DNA of 64,000 nucleotides from WHTI01 sp963826105. Lineage in GTDB: Bacteria > Actinomycetota > CADDZG01 > WHSQ01. This document shows positions 19,339 through 28,326 of this stretch, one piece after another. Position 1 is the stretch's first letter. The number at the start of each line of letters is the position of its first letter. The notes beneath the pieces are model-generated. The model worked only from the letters and a program-made list of their open reading frames with translations. It was not told the DNA's origin and did no database searches. A program made the translations under genes and the position numbers. The DNA is taken from contig CAWGWA010000006.1 in NCBI GenBank assembly GCA_963826105.1, forward strand, positions 1 to 64,000. The letters run 5' to 3'.

Positions 19339-20082
19339 ATGGCAACGGAACGCGGTCGAGCGCGCAGCAAGGGCTACCAGGGAAAGCCCAAACCCGAGCG
19401 AGACCGGCGGGACCGCGGGGCTCCGCGAGACGAGTCTCCGAGCACTCGGGAAGCGGCCCATCTCTCCAAGGCGATCCTTGGCGAGCTCCAGGCAACCGCC
19501 CGCCCGGGCAAGGCCGACGATCTCGTCCGGGTCTTTGGCCAGGCGGCGCAGGCGTTCCTCGAGGAGGACTACGCCGAGGCGATCCGTCTTGGCGAGCAGT
19601 CGAAGCAGATGGCGTTGCGCTCGGCGAGCGTCCGAGAGGTTCTCGGCCTCGCCTACTACCGGACCGGCAAGTGGAGCGAGACGGTCCGCGAGATCTCCAC
19701 GTTCCGTCGCATCGCCGGGAGTCAAGAGCAGAACCACGTTCTGGCCGACGCTTACCGCGCACTGAAGAAATCAGACAAGGCCCTCGATCTCGTCGACATG
19801 GTCGAGAAGGGCAAGGTCGACGAGCAGGTCTTCTTCGAGGCCCAGATCGTGGCTGCCGGTGCGCTTGCCGACATGGGGGAGCTCGACCGGGCGATCGCCC
19901 GCCTCGAGGGCCTCGACCTGCGACCCTCGGTGGCCCGTGATCATCACCTCCGGACCTGGTACGTGCTCGCCGATCTCCTCGAGCGACGCGGCCGTTACAC
20001 CCAGGCGAAGGAGCTGTTCGAAGCGGTCGCCGGAGCCGATCCAGAGGTGACCGACGCTCCCGAACGGGCCGCTCGCTTGTAA
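19339..20082 (+). CDS. Tetratricopeptide-repeat protein, cytoplasmic
   Basis: Protein of 247 residues. A very basic, disordered N-terminus (about 1-45) is followed by TPR-like helical pairs: FLEEDYAEAIRLGEQSKQMA, VREVLGLAYYRTGKWSETVR, VLADAYRALKKSDKALDLVD and LLERRGRYTQAKELFEAVAG. No signal peptide or membrane segment. The basic leader suggests binding to RNA, DNA or the ribosome, which is an inference. Partner unknown. Confidence 0.75.
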   Translation: MATERGRARSKGYQGKPKPERDRRDRGAPRDESPSTREAAHLSKAILGELQATARPGKADDLVRVFGQAAQAFLEEDYAEAIRLGEQSKQMALRSASVREVLGLAYYRTGKWSETVREISTFRRIAGSQEQNHVLADAYRALKKSDKALDLVDMVEKGKVDEQVFFEAQIVAAGALADMGELDRAIARLEGLDLRPSVARDHHLRTWYVLADLLERRGRYTQAKELFEAVAGADPEVTDAPERAARL

Positions 20083-20169
20083 CTACGCAGAACGTCGTAG
20101 TCGGTATGCGACTAAAGTCTAATTCGTCCCCTGTAAGTTCTTGGCCCGCTTCGCTACCTTCAACGAACC

Positions 20170-20451
20170 ATGAGCATGGCGGTAGCAGCACGCACGGGGC
20201 GCACGCTCTACGAAGCGATCTGTTGGTCGCTGATCACTGCCGCGCTCATCGTTCTCCTAGGCTTCATGGGCGTCGCGATGGCCGACGATCTATCCAAGCG
20301 AGGGACCTCCAGTTGCCGTAAGGCATTCGGCCTCGAGCGCGGCGGCGGCATCCACAAACAGATCAACAAGGAGTTCTCGCTCAGCCCGCTCGGCTGGAAG
20401 TGCACCTACGAAGCCGACACCGGCCGCATGCGCTCGTTCGTCAAGCTCTAA
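20170..20451 (+). CDS. Small single-pass membrane protein of unknown function
   Basis: Protein of 93 residues starting at ATG 20170. One strong membrane segment (CWSLITAALIVLLGFMGVAM, about 18-38). A soluble part follows with two Cys (SSCRKAF and GWKCTYEAD) that may pair outside the cell. It overlaps the convergent MBL gene by 4 bases. No family recognised. Confidence 0.55.
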   Translation: MSMAVAARTGRTLYEAICWSLITAALIVLLGFMGVAMADDLSKRGTSSCRKAFGLERGGGIHKQINKEFSLSPLGWKCTYEADTGRMRSFVKL

Positions 20452-21350
20452 CCCTTTGCCTTTCGGTCGAGGTAGCGCATGTAACCCCAGGTGTTCATCC
20501 GGTACGACGTCGTCTGCTCCATGCGATCGATCGCTTCGGGCGTGAGCCGGCTCCCGAGTTCCTCTTCGGCCCGCTTCTGAACCTCAGCCGCGATTACGTC
20601 GAGATCGTCGGAACGTGTGCGCGCATCCTTCACCCACCCCTCCCACGATCTGACCGCGGCGATCGCCTCGTCGCACACCTCGTCGACAGGCTGCGTTTCG
20701 TGTGAGCCGAAGTGCGTCAGCCACATCTCCGTCGGGCGAAGTGACCGGATCCTCTCGATCGATGCGATGTCGTCCTCGAGGTCGAACTCCGGCGGAGGGG
20801 TTGCGGGTCGCACGACGCCGACATCGCTCAACCTGACACCCATCGCATCACCGGTGAATGCGATCCCGGTCGCGTCGTCGAGGTAGGTGTGGTGGTGACG
20901 CGCGTGGCCCGGAGTGTCGATCGCTGTCAACTTCCGGCCCCCGAGGTCGATCTCGTCTCCGTCCTTGAGACTGATGATGCGGTCGGGGTCGATGGGATCC
21001 ATGCCGCCCCAAAGCTCGTCCATCTTGTCGCCGTAGATCCGCGCCGCGCTGGACCACAGCTTGGTTGGATCCGCGAGATGCGGAGCACCGACCTCATGGA
21101 CCGCGACGCGCGCCTTCGGGAAATGCTGAGCCAGTGTCCCGGCCGCTCCGGCATGATCGAGATGGATATGCGTGACGACCAGCCAATCGGGCTCCGCGCC
21201 GGCATCGGCGAGACCCTTGAGGACATGGTCGAGAGAAGACTTGGGTCCCGTCTCCACCAGTGCGGTGAGTTCGTTCCCGCGCACGACGAAGCACCCGGTG
21301 ATGCCCGCTCGGCCGTGCATGTGGGTGTCGATCAGGATCGGTTGGTCCAT
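20448..21350 (-). CDS. MBL-fold metallo-hydrolase
   Basis: Protein of 300 residues. I chose the ATG at 21350 (MDQPILIDTHMHGRAGITGC); starting further upstream would add a Pro-rich leader overlapping the divergent gene. The metal-binding motif is VVTHIHLDHAGAAGTL (HxHxDH), then His in DTPGHARHHHTYL, Asp in AFTGDAMGV and the late THFGSHET. Glyoxalase-II-like proteins of this type cleave thioesters or lactones; the substrate cannot be told. Divergent from the lipid kinase with a 47-base gap that must hold both promoters. Confidence 0.88.
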   Translation of the reverse strand: MDQPILIDTHMHGRAGITGCFVVRGNELTALVETGPKSSLDHVLKGLADAGAEPDWLVVTHIHLDHAGAAGTLAQHFPKARVAVHEVGAPHLADPTKLWSSAARIYGDKMDELWGGMDPIDPDRIISLKDGDEIDLGGRKLTAIDTPGHARHHHTYLDDATGIAFTGDAMGVRLSDVGVVRPATPPPEFDLEDDIASIERIRSLRPTEMWLTHFGSHETQPVDEVCDEAIAAVRSWEGWVKDARTRSDDLDVIAAEVQKRAEEELGSRLTPEAIDRMEQTTSYRMNTWGYMRYLDRKAKG

Positions 21351-21397
21351 CGGTGGGCCTCCTCGCGGGCCAGTTGGCAGGGGATACGGTTGGTGAG

Positions 21398-22312
21398 ATG
21401 TCCGCTTCCGAACGACCACCGGCCGTCCTGATCGTCAACCCTAACGCGGGGCGGATGCCCGAGAAGGAACGGGTCGCGGTCGTCGAGTCGCTCTCCCAGA
21501 GATTCGCACTCGAGATTCTCGGGACGACCGAGCGTGAGGACGGGATCGCCCTCGGCGCGCACGCGGCGGATAACGGGGCTCCTCTGGTCATCGCGTACGG
21601 GGGCGACGGGCACGTGAACGAGGTCGTGAATGGGATCGCCGGATCGACGTCCTCTCTGGGGATCATCCCGGGCGGCACCATGAACGTTCTGGCGCGAGCC
21701 TTGAGCATCCCGCTCGATCCGATCGCGGCGATCGATCACCTGATGGGGAAGCTCGACGGCGAACCACGGATGCTCTCGCTCGGTCAGATGGACGGCCGCT
21801 TCTTCACCTCGTCGGCAGGCTGCGGTTTCGACGCTGAGGCGGCCGAGCGCGTTGAGGAGTATCTGAGCTCGAAGCGGCGGTTCGGCCAGATGTACTTCTT
21901 CTGGAGCGCGTTCCGCGTCCTCGCTGGGACCTACCGGCACAGGAATCCATCGATGGTCTTGCACGGTGAGTTCGGCGACCTGCCGGTCGCCATGGCGATC
22001 GCATGCAAGGCGGGTCCCTATGCGTACTTCGCCGGCCGTCCGATCGATCTCGCCCCCGAGGTTTCGCTCGATGCCGGGCTCGATATCTTCGCCCTGAAGC
22101 GGATGCGGATCGAGGCATTGCCCTTCTACGTCCTTCGCGTGATCAGCGATCGGGTCTCGTCGCACGGGGATGCCTTCTACCAGCACGACCTCGACAAGTT
22201 CGAGATCACCGCCGACGAGCCCTTCAGCCGTCACGTCGACGGCGAGCCTCTCGGCCGGTCGACCTCGGCCAGCTTCACCGTCGTGAAGGACGTGTTGAGG
22301 ATCCGCGCGTGA
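21398..22312 (+). CDS. Diacylglycerol/sphingosine kinase-like lipid kinase
   Basis: Protein of 304 residues. ATG at 21398. Nucleotide-binding text VLIVNPNAGRMPEKERV, the GGDG catalytic signature AYGGDGHVNEVVNGIAG, and GIIPGGTMNVLARAL with the conserved P-G-G-T. The C-terminal half is the beta-sandwich of the DAGK family. It would phosphorylate a membrane lipid at the inner membrane face. Its stop overlaps the next start as GTGA, so the two genes are coupled. Confidence 0.9.
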   Translation: MSASERPPAVLIVNPNAGRMPEKERVAVVESLSQRFALEILGTTEREDGIALGAHAADNGAPLVIAYGGDGHVNEVVNGIAGSTSSLGIIPGGTMNVLARALSIPLDPIAAIDHLMGKLDGEPRMLSLGQMDGRFFTSSAGCGFDAEAAERVEEYLSSKRRFGQMYFFWSAFRVLAGTYRHRNPSMVLHGEFGDLPVAMAIACKAGPYAYFAGRPIDLAPEVSLDAGLDIFALKRMRIEALPFYVLRVISDRVSSHGDAFYQHDLDKFEITADEPFSRHVDGEPLGRSTSASFTVVKDVLRIRA

Positions 22313-22812
22313 GCGTGCTCCTCGTCGGGTTCGAGGGCGAGGAGGCGTCGGCGGTCATCCGCAGGCTCCTCGGTCAGGGCGACCAGGTGCGACTCGTGGA
22401 GCCGGATCGTTTCGCGGCGCAGACCTGGAGAGACCACGGGGCATTCGTTGCCGCCGGTGATCCGGCCGACGACGATCTGATCGAGCGAGCAGCTTACGAG
22501 TCGCGCACGGTCGTGCTGTTCGATCGCGCCCGTCCCGGGGTGATCGAGGCGGTCATCGCCGGAGCGCGCATGGCGGGCGTCGGACGGATCGTTCTGATCG
22601 TCGGTGACGGCGGCGGAGAAGCAGCTGCAACGCTGGTGGCGAGTGGCTTCTCGCACGTCATCGTGGTGCTCCCGAAGAAGTCCCTGCTCGGCCGGGAGCG
22701 GATCACGTCCGAGCGCCTGGCTGAAGCGATCGACGCGTCCGACGACCTCGCGGGAGAGCCGCGGCTCACGGTCGATCTCGGCGCCGACGGTTGGGCTGCG
22801 CTGGGGCTCTAG
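22309..22812 (+). CDS. Rossmann-like NAD-binding protein, coupled to lipid kinase
   Basis: Protein of 167 residues. GTG at 22309 opens VSVLLVGFEGEEASAVIRRL, a beta-alpha-beta start with a GFEGEEA loop rather than a classic GxGxxG. GRIVLIVGDGGGEAAATLVA forms a later strand and loop. The size and fold resemble TrkA-N or UDP-glucose epimerase-like domains lacking a catalytic half. Function unknown. Its translation is coupled to the lipid kinase, and it overlaps the convergent DUF1015 gene by 4 bases. Confidence 0.6.
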   Translation: MSVLLVGFEGEEASAVIRRLLGQGDQVRLVEPDRFAAQTWRDHGAFVAAGDPADDDLIERAAYESRTVVLFDRARPGVIEAVIAGARMAGVGRIVLIVGDGGGEAAATLVASGFSHVIVVLPKKSLLGRERITSERLAEAIDASDDLAGEPRLTVDLGADGWAALGL

Positions 22813-24050
22813 TTCTCCAGGGAACGGAACACGAGACCCGTGATTGCCTTGGGCCAGAAGTAGCTGGCCTTCTGCGGCATCCGCTCGCCGGCGCTGGCGA
22901 CGTCGATGACGTCCGTCGCACTCGGGGGGCGGAGGAGAACGCCGGCGGTCCACCCTTCGTCATTCATCAGTCGATCGACCTCTTCGGTCTCGCGGGTGAA
23001 CACCATCGGGGGCGGCCCGTCGGGGAACATGCGAGGAAGCACGACCTCGTGTAGGGCGACGACGTCGAGACTTTGCCACGCCTCGGCCCGGTCGCCGGTT
23101 GCCTCAAGGACCTGCTCGGCCGACAACTCGACGAGCACATCACTATCGGGGAAGCGAAAGATCAAAGGATGATCGGCTCCGGACGCATCCTGCGCGTCAA
23201 CGGATTCGCTACGACCGAGTTCCTTGCCCCCGAACTCGGCGATCAGGCGGGACTTCAGGGACGCGGACTCCTCGTCGGTATTTAACGCGCGGTGGAAGGC
23301 GGCCACGACCAGGCCCTCGATGTCGGCATCGACGCAGAAGCACATGACCGAGTCGTGCCCCCCAGGCTCCCCGGAGCGCTCTCGGTGATAGGCGAGCGCG
23401 GTTTCGTAGCGGTGGTGTCCGTCCGCGATCACGAGTGGTCCGTCGGCGAGGCCGCCCGCGAGCATCTCGGTTTCACCGGGGGCCGAGATCTTCCACATCC
23501 GGTGAAGGGTGCCGGAGTCGTCGGCGAAGCGAACCTCCGGCGGCCGGTGTTCGAGGGAGTCGAGGAACGGCGCCAGTGCCCCGCCACCTCGGTAGATCGC
23601 GTAGATGGGGGAGATGTTGACCGGGCACGCACGGATCAGTGCCAGGCGGTCCTCGATCGGTCCCGGCATCGTCCGTTCGTGGGGAAGAACGCCGGCACCC
23701 TCACCGAACTCCTCGAGCACGAGTCCGCCCATGACCCCGGCGACCCGCCCCCTGGTTCCGTCGGGGAGCTCGTAGTCCTGCCGGTATACGTATAGGGACG
23801 GAGCTTCATCGGCGGCGAGCACACCATCTTCTAGCCAGACCTGGAACTGTTCGGCGGCCTTTCGGTAGCGGTCGATCTTGTCATCTGCATCCGAGAAGGG
23901 CAGCTCGATCCTCACCGCATTGTGTGGGTTCAGCTCGTGGAGTCGCTTCTGCTCCACGGGCGAGATGACGTCGTAAGGGGGACACACGATCGGTTTGAGG
24001 GTGTCCTCGGCTGCGTAGCGCACGCCTCTGAAAGGTCGGATCTCCGGCAT
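22809..24050 (-). CDS. DUF1015 family protein
   Basis: Protein of 413 residues. ATG at 24050 opens MPEIRPFRGVRYAAEDTLKP, followed by IVCPPYDVISPVEQKRLHEL, the DUF1015 signature. Further hallmarks are LYVYRQDYELPDGTRGRVAG, LVIADGHHRYETALAYHRER and MVFTRETEEVDRLMNDEGW. DUF1015 proteins are often found near serine biosynthesis genes; here no such gene is adjacent. Biochemical role unknown. Divergent from the tryptophan dioxygenase. Confidence 0.92.
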   Translation of the reverse strand: MPEIRPFRGVRYAAEDTLKPIVCPPYDVISPVEQKRLHELNPHNAVRIELPFSDADDKIDRYRKAAEQFQVWLEDGVLAADEAPSLYVYRQDYELPDGTRGRVAGVMGGLVLEEFGEGAGVLPHERTMPGPIEDRLALIRACPVNISPIYAIYRGGGALAPFLDSLEHRPPEVRFADDSGTLHRMWKISAPGETEMLAGGLADGPLVIADGHHRYETALAYHRERSGEPGGHDSVMCFCVDADIEGLVVAAFHRALNTDEESASLKSRLIAEFGGKELGRSESVDAQDASGADHPLIFRFPDSDVLVELSAEQVLEATGDRAEAWQSLDVVALHEVVLPRMFPDGPPPMVFTRETEEVDRLMNDEGWTAGVLLRPPSATDVIDVASAGERMPQKASYFWPKAITGLVFRSLEN

Positions 24051-24104
24051 GCGCGCATGATAACGGCGGCCTGAGGCGGGCCCGGAACGGTTACCCTCCG
24101 AAAC

Positions 24105-24887
24105 GTGGAGAGATCGTTCGGGGAACAGGGAGGGAAGCTGTCCTACGGCAGCTATCTCAAGGTGCCCGAGATCCTCTCGGCCCAGGTGCTCGAGTCCGAT
24201 CCGCCCGCCCACGACGAACTCCTCTTCATCATCACGCACCAGGCCTATGAGCTCTGGTTCAAGCAGGCGATCTTCGAACTCGAGAGCGTCCGGGACGCGT
24301 TGTTCGCAGGCGACACGCTTGCCGCGCGCCACCTGATGACGCGGGTCGCGGCTATCGAGCGCGTGATGATCGAGCACATCGGCGTGCTCGAGACGATGTC
24401 GCCGCAGGCATTCCTCGAGTTCCGGCACAACCTGGCGCCCGCCTCCGGGTTCCAGTCGGTCCAGTTTCGCGAGATGGAGTTCATCTCCGGGATCAAGGAC
24501 GACCGCTACTTCACCCGGTTGGAGATGAGCGAGGAGGAACTCACACGCCTGCGCAAGCGATTCGACGAACCGACCCTCTGGGACGCGTTCTGCTCGTTGC
24601 TCGAGAGTAGGGGACTGCCTATGCCATCCGATTCCGAGGAGATCCGGCACGCGAGCCTGGTGAGGATGGCGCAGGATCCGCAGTATCTCGACGAGTTCTT
24701 CACCTCCGAGGCGCTTCTGTCCCACGACGAGCAGTTCTCGCTGTGGCGCTACCGCCATGTGCTGATGGTCGAACGGCAGATCGGCACCAAGTCCGGCACC
24801 GGAGGCTCGGCCGGCGCGCCCTACCTGCGCTCGACATTGAGTAAGCGGTTCTTCCCCGAACTGTGGGAGATCCGCTCGTCGCTCTAG
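24105..24887 (+). CDS. kynA: Tryptophan 2,3-dioxygenase
   Basis: Haem enzyme that opens the indole ring of L-tryptophan to N-formylkynurenine. 260 residues, GTG start at 24105. Typical text: LSYGSYLKVPEIL, DELLFIITHQAYELWFKQ (substrate-binding helix, including the His that contacts the indole), NLAPASGFQSVQFREME, and the C-terminal haem-ligand region YRHVLMVERQIGTKSGTGG. Other kynurenine genes are not adjacent. The convergent neighbour is a glutaryl-CoA-dehydrogenase-like enzyme, a late step of the same catabolic route in some bacteria. Confidence 0.95.
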   Translation: MERSFGEQGGKLSYGSYLKVPEILSAQVLESDPPAHDELLFIITHQAYELWFKQAIFELESVRDALFAGDTLAARHLMTRVAAIERVMIEHIGVLETMSPQAFLEFRHNLAPASGFQSVQFREMEFISGIKDDRYFTRLEMSEEELTRLRKRFDEPTLWDAFCSLLESRGLPMPSDSEEIRHASLVRMAQDPQYLDEFFTSEALLSHDEQFSLWRYRHVLMVERQIGTKSGTGGSAGAPYLRSTLSKRFFPELWEIRSSL

Positions 24888-26098
24888 CTGAAGGCTTCGA
24901 GGCCGGTTATCGCCTTACCGAGGATCAGGGTGTGGATCTCGCTCGTGCCTTCGTAGGTCAGGACCGATTCCAGGTTGTTGGCGTGGCGGATCACCGGGTA
25001 CTCAAGCGTGATCCCGTTGGCGCCGAGGATCGTGCGCGCCTCTCGAGCGATCTTGATGGCTTCGCGGACGTTGTTGAGCTTCCCGAACGAGATGTGCTCG
25101 GGCGCGGCATTGCCCTCGTCCTTCATCCGCCCTAAGTGGAGCGACAGCAGGATGCCCTTGTTGATCTCGACCATCATGTTGACGAGCTTCTGCTGGGTGA
25201 GCTGGAAGCCACCGATCGGGGTATCGAACTGCTTCCGCGTCTTCGAGTACTCGAGCGCGGTTTCGTAACAGGACCGCGCGGCGCCCATCGCTCCCCAGAT
25301 GATCCCGTAGCGAGCCTCGCTCAGGCACGATAGGGGACCCTTCATCCCGGTGACGCCTGGAAGTACTGCGTCGGCCGGCAGCCTGCAGTCATCCATGATC
25401 AGTTCCGACGTTACCGACGCACGAAGCGACAGCTTCCGGTGGATGTCTCGGGTGGTGAAGCCGGGGGTCCCCCGAGGAACGATGAAGCCCCTCACGGCGC
25501 CATCTTTGGCGGATCCTCCAGAGGATCCGCTATCGGTCTTGGCCCACACGATCGCGAGGTCGGCGATCCCACCGTTGGTGATCCACATCTTGGTGCCGTT
25601 GAGGATCCAGTCGTCACCGTCCTTCTTGGCGTGGGTCCTCATCGAGTTGGGATCCGAACCGGCGTCGGGTTCGGTCAGCCCAAAGCAGCCAATCAGCTCA
25701 CCCTTGGCCATGCCCGGCAGCCACTGCTCCTTCTGGGCTTCGGATCCGTATTTCCAGATGGGGAACATCGCGAGCGAACCCTGGACCGAGACGAAACTCC
25801 GGAATCCGGAATCGCCGGCCTCGAGCTCGAGGCAAGCGAGGCCGTAGGAGACCGCGTTGGTCCCGGCGCATCCGTAACCTTCGAGATGCATCCCAAGGAG
25901 CCCGATGGCGCCGATCTCGGTGGCCATCTCGCGGGGGAACTCTCCTGCCTCGAACCACTTCTCGATCCCCGGGTTGACGCGCTCGGTGACGAACTGACGG
26001 ACGGTGTCCCTCAGCATCTTCTCCTCGGGGGAGAGGAGCGCGTCGATATCGAGGAAGTCCTTGGGCTTGAGGTTGACCTTCTTGGCGTTCGTGCTCAT
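24884..26098 (-). CDS. Acyl-CoA dehydrogenase, glutaryl-CoA dehydrogenase-like
   Basis: FAD enzyme of 404 residues. ATG at 26098. GCFGLTEPDAGSDPNSM binds FAD and substrate, ILNGTKMWITNGGIADLAIV follows, RKQFDTPIGGFQLTQQKL is the tail signature, and the catalytic Glu lies in LTYEGTSEIHTLILG. FRSFVSVQGSLAMFPI resembles glutaryl-CoA dehydrogenases (GcdH), which oxidise and decarboxylate glutaryl-CoA from lysine and tryptophan breakdown. Convergent with the tryptophan dioxygenase (4-base overlap), which fits that role. Exact substrate is inferred. Confidence 0.85.
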   Translation of the reverse strand: MSTNAKKVNLKPKDFLDIDALLSPEEKMLRDTVRQFVTERVNPGIEKWFEAGEFPREMATEIGAIGLLGMHLEGYGCAGTNAVSYGLACLELEAGDSGFRSFVSVQGSLAMFPIWKYGSEAQKEQWLPGMAKGELIGCFGLTEPDAGSDPNSMRTHAKKDGDDWILNGTKMWITNGGIADLAIVWAKTDSGSSGGSAKDGAVRGFIVPRGTPGFTTRDIHRKLSLRASVTSELIMDDCRLPADAVLPGVTGMKGPLSCLSEARYGIIWGAMGAARSCYETALEYSKTRKQFDTPIGGFQLTQQKLVNMMVEINKGILLSLHLGRMKDEGNAAPEHISFGKLNNVREAIKIAREARTILGANGITLEYPVIRHANNLESVLTYEGTSEIHTLILGKAITGLEAFS

Positions 26099-26182
26099 CG
26101 TCGATGATGCTCCTTCAGAGGTCCAGACCGGAGGGAGCCCGGCCACCTCAGCCTAGGGCATCGAGCGCCACGCGGCGGCGGA

Positions 26183-27142
26183 TCAGAGCTTCCCTGGGTC
26201 GATCCTCGTAACCGTGGTTGCGAGGTTGTCGGCGGTCCACACCGAGCCGTCCGATGCGATCGTCCAGTAGGTCCCGGGACCGGTTTGAACCTTGCTCACG
26301 ACTTCATCGGTGGCCGGATCGATGACGTACATCACAGGTTCGTCATATGAGGGCACCCACACCTTCCCGTCGATGAACTCAGGACGGAAGGCTCCGAGGC
26401 CGGCATCTATCGTGGCGATCACCTCGTTGGAGTCGGGATCGATCCGGTGTACCTGGCTCAGTTGGGGAGCGCCCACCCACACGGAATCGTCGGACCAGCC
26501 GATATCGCCCGCCCCGGCGGCGTCGATCTCGGCGACGACCTCTTCCGTTGCAGGATCGATCCTCGAAACGGTACCCGTGGCAGAGTTCGCCGACCACACG
26601 TGGTCGAAGGCGAATGTGATGCCCTGGGGCGACGCTCCGACCTCGATCTTCGCGGTTACCTTCCCCGAGCCGGGATCGATCCGCCACACCTCGTCAGACT
26701 TGAACTGGGTGGCCCAGACCGAGCCGGCTCCGTATGTCAGGGCCCAGGGGAGAGGCATCTTGATCTTCTTGGTAACTCGGCCATCGGCGGGATCGATGCG
26801 GTAGAGCGAGCCAGCCCCGTAGTTGCCGACCCACACTGAAGAGCCGTCGAAGATGATCGGACAGGGCCCCCGTTCGGTTTGGATCTCGGCGGTGATCTCG
26901 TTGGTCGCCGGATCGATCGCGACCACTTTGTCCTCTCGTTGAACCGCTACCCAGATCGATCCGGCCCCCGGAACGATCCCGCACGGGCCTTCGCCGACCT
27001 CGATCTCGGCCTCGGTCGCATCGACGACATCACTGCCCGAGCTCGACGGACGCGCCGCGGGCGGTTCATCGCTACCCCCGTCACAGGCCGATCCCGTCAG
27101 GACCAGCGCCAATGCCACCCAAAGTGCAACCGACCTCGGCAT
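26183..27142 (-). CDS. Beta-propeller (YncE/Vgb-like) lipoprotein
   Basis: Protein of 319 residues. ATG at 27142; the signal peptide ends in a lipobox, LVLTGSACDGGS. A Ser/Pro linker follows, then about seven repeats of roughly 40 residues with the motif RIDPAT-EV-A-I and SVWV (SIWVAVQREDKVVAIDPATN, SSVWVGNYGAGSLYRIDPAD). These are YncE/virginiamycin-B-lyase-like blades. The lyase active site is not evident, so I would not call it a lyase. It is anchored outside the membrane. Ligand unknown. Confidence 0.85.
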   Translation of the reverse strand: MPRSVALWVALALVLTGSACDGGSDEPPAARPSSSGSDVVDATEAEIEVGEGPCGIVPGAGSIWVAVQREDKVVAIDPATNEITAEIQTERGPCPIIFDGSSVWVGNYGAGSLYRIDPADGRVTKKIKMPLPWALTYGAGSVWATQFKSDEVWRIDPGSGKVTAKIEVGASPQGITFAFDHVWSANSATGTVSRIDPATEEVVAEIDAAGAGDIGWSDDSVWVGAPQLSQVHRIDPDSNEVIATIDAGLGAFRPEFIDGKVWVPSYDEPVMYVIDPATDEVVSKVQTGPGTYWTIASDGSVWTADNLATTVTRIDPGKL

Positions 27143-27325
27143 GTCCTCCCCGTCCGCCCTCCTACTACACACGTCGTAGCTGTGATGGTCGCAGGCGGGG
27201 AGGGGAGTGGCAAGGGGTCAGATACTGCGATCCCCTCGTCCCGTGCCGCACTGCGCCGCGCGACTGTGGGCATGGCGGTTAGGTACAGTCCGGGTCCCTC
27301 ATTACATAAGGAGCCCAGAACCCGC

Positions 27326-28123
27326 ATGAGTCTTCGGATAGACGCCCTGGTTTGCGACCTCGACGGCGTCGTGTACCGGGGAGACGAGGCGATCGACGGC
27401 GCCGTCGAGGCTCTCGCTGCCCTCAAGGCACGAGGAGTGAGGATCCTGTTCGCGACCAATAACTCGCGCTACACGGTCGAGGAGTACGTAACCCGCCTCG
27501 GTGGGCTCGGGGTCGCAGCTGAGGCCGACGAGATCGTTACCTCCGGAGTCGTGCTCGAAGCGGTCCTCAGGGAGGTCGGAGTCGATGGCATGGGCGCCCT
27601 GGTCGTTGGTGGTGGAGGAGTGAGGGCCGCGGTCGAGGCGTCCGGTGCCCACGTGGTTGACGACCATCGCGAGGCCGGCTTGGTCGCGGTTGGATGGGAT
27701 GTCGATTTCACCTACGAGAAGATGCGGGTCGCCGCCCTCGCGGTGCAGGCAGGGGCCCTCTTCTACGCCTCCAATCGGGACGCCACGTTTCCCGCGACCG
27801 ACGGGAGCTTGTGGCCGGGGGCCGGGGCAATCCTGGCGTCCATCGAAACCGCGGGCGGCAGGGAGGCGATCTCGGTCGGCAAGCCGGCGGCCCCGATGGC
27901 CGAGCTCTGTGAGCGTCGCCTGGCCGGCGCCTCCCGCATCGCTGCGATCGGAGACCGCCCCGACACCGACCTAGCTCTGGGCGCCGACCGGGGCTGGACG
28001 ACCGTCCTCGTGACCTCCGGGGTCATCTCGCCCGGCGACGCCGCAGCGGTCGAGCCGACCCCCGATCTCGTACTCGGGAGCATCGCCGAACTACCCGCAC
28101 TCCTTGAGCAGTCGGTGGACTAG
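27326..28123 (+). CDS. HAD-IIA family hydrolase (NagD/phosphoglycolate phosphatase-like)
   Basis: Protein of 265 residues. ATG at 27326 with AAGGAG upstream. HAD motif I is VCDLDGVVYRGDEAI (nucleophile Asp), motif II is FATNNSRYTVEEY, and motifs III/IV are SVGKPAAPMAELC and AAIGDRPDTDLALGADRG. This is the NagD-type arrangement with a C2 cap. Relatives dephosphorylate nucleotides or sugar phosphates; in actinobacteria a HAD-IIA gene often lies near tlyA, but here it is 11 kb away. Confidence 0.92.
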   Translation: MSLRIDALVCDLDGVVYRGDEAIDGAVEALAALKARGVRILFATNNSRYTVEEYVTRLGGLGVAAEADEIVTSGVVLEAVLREVGVDGMGALVVGGGGVRAAVEASGAHVVDDHREAGLVAVGWDVDFTYEKMRVAALAVQAGALFYASNRDATFPATDGSLWPGAGAILASIETAGGREAISVGKPAAPMAELCERRLAGASRIAAIGDRPDTDLALGADRGWTTVLVTSGVISPGDAAAVEPTPDLVLGSIAELPALLEQSVD

Positions 28124-28188
28124 ACCCCTTCGAAAGCCCCGAGGTCCAGCGACGGTGCGTGCGCATGTGTAGCGCGTCAGAGGTAGGT

Positions 28189-28282
28189 ACGAGCCAGGGC
28201 ATCCTTACGGGCCCTCTCCCGCCGGGAAGGCCGGCGGGCGAGAGAAAGTGCCCCCAAGGCCCTTCTGCTTCGCGGGGCTCGT
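28189..28282 (+). ncRNA. Candidate structured RNA upstream of secreted protein gene
   Basis: An outer stem ACGAGCC/GGCTCGT (28189-28195 with 28276-28282) encloses a short AGGGC/GCCCT hairpin and a long stem at 28214-28244 (CTCT...AGAG, a 2-nt bulge, then CCCGCCGG/CCGGCGGG). This multi-branched shape is denser than chance would suggest, but GC-rich DNA folds easily. It matches no riboswitch I know. It lies 45 bases before the first paralogous secreted gene, and possibly before its promoter. Confidence 0.3.
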
Positions 28283-28326
28283 GTCTAAGCTTGATCCATA
28301 GCAGTACGAGCGAGATGGGGGGCATC

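Noticed and set aside
26183..27142. Virginiamycin B lyase (resistance gene)
   Set aside because: The blades resemble Vgb/YncE, but the catalytic residues are not evident and the protein is a lipoprotein; calling it a resistance enzyme is unsupported.
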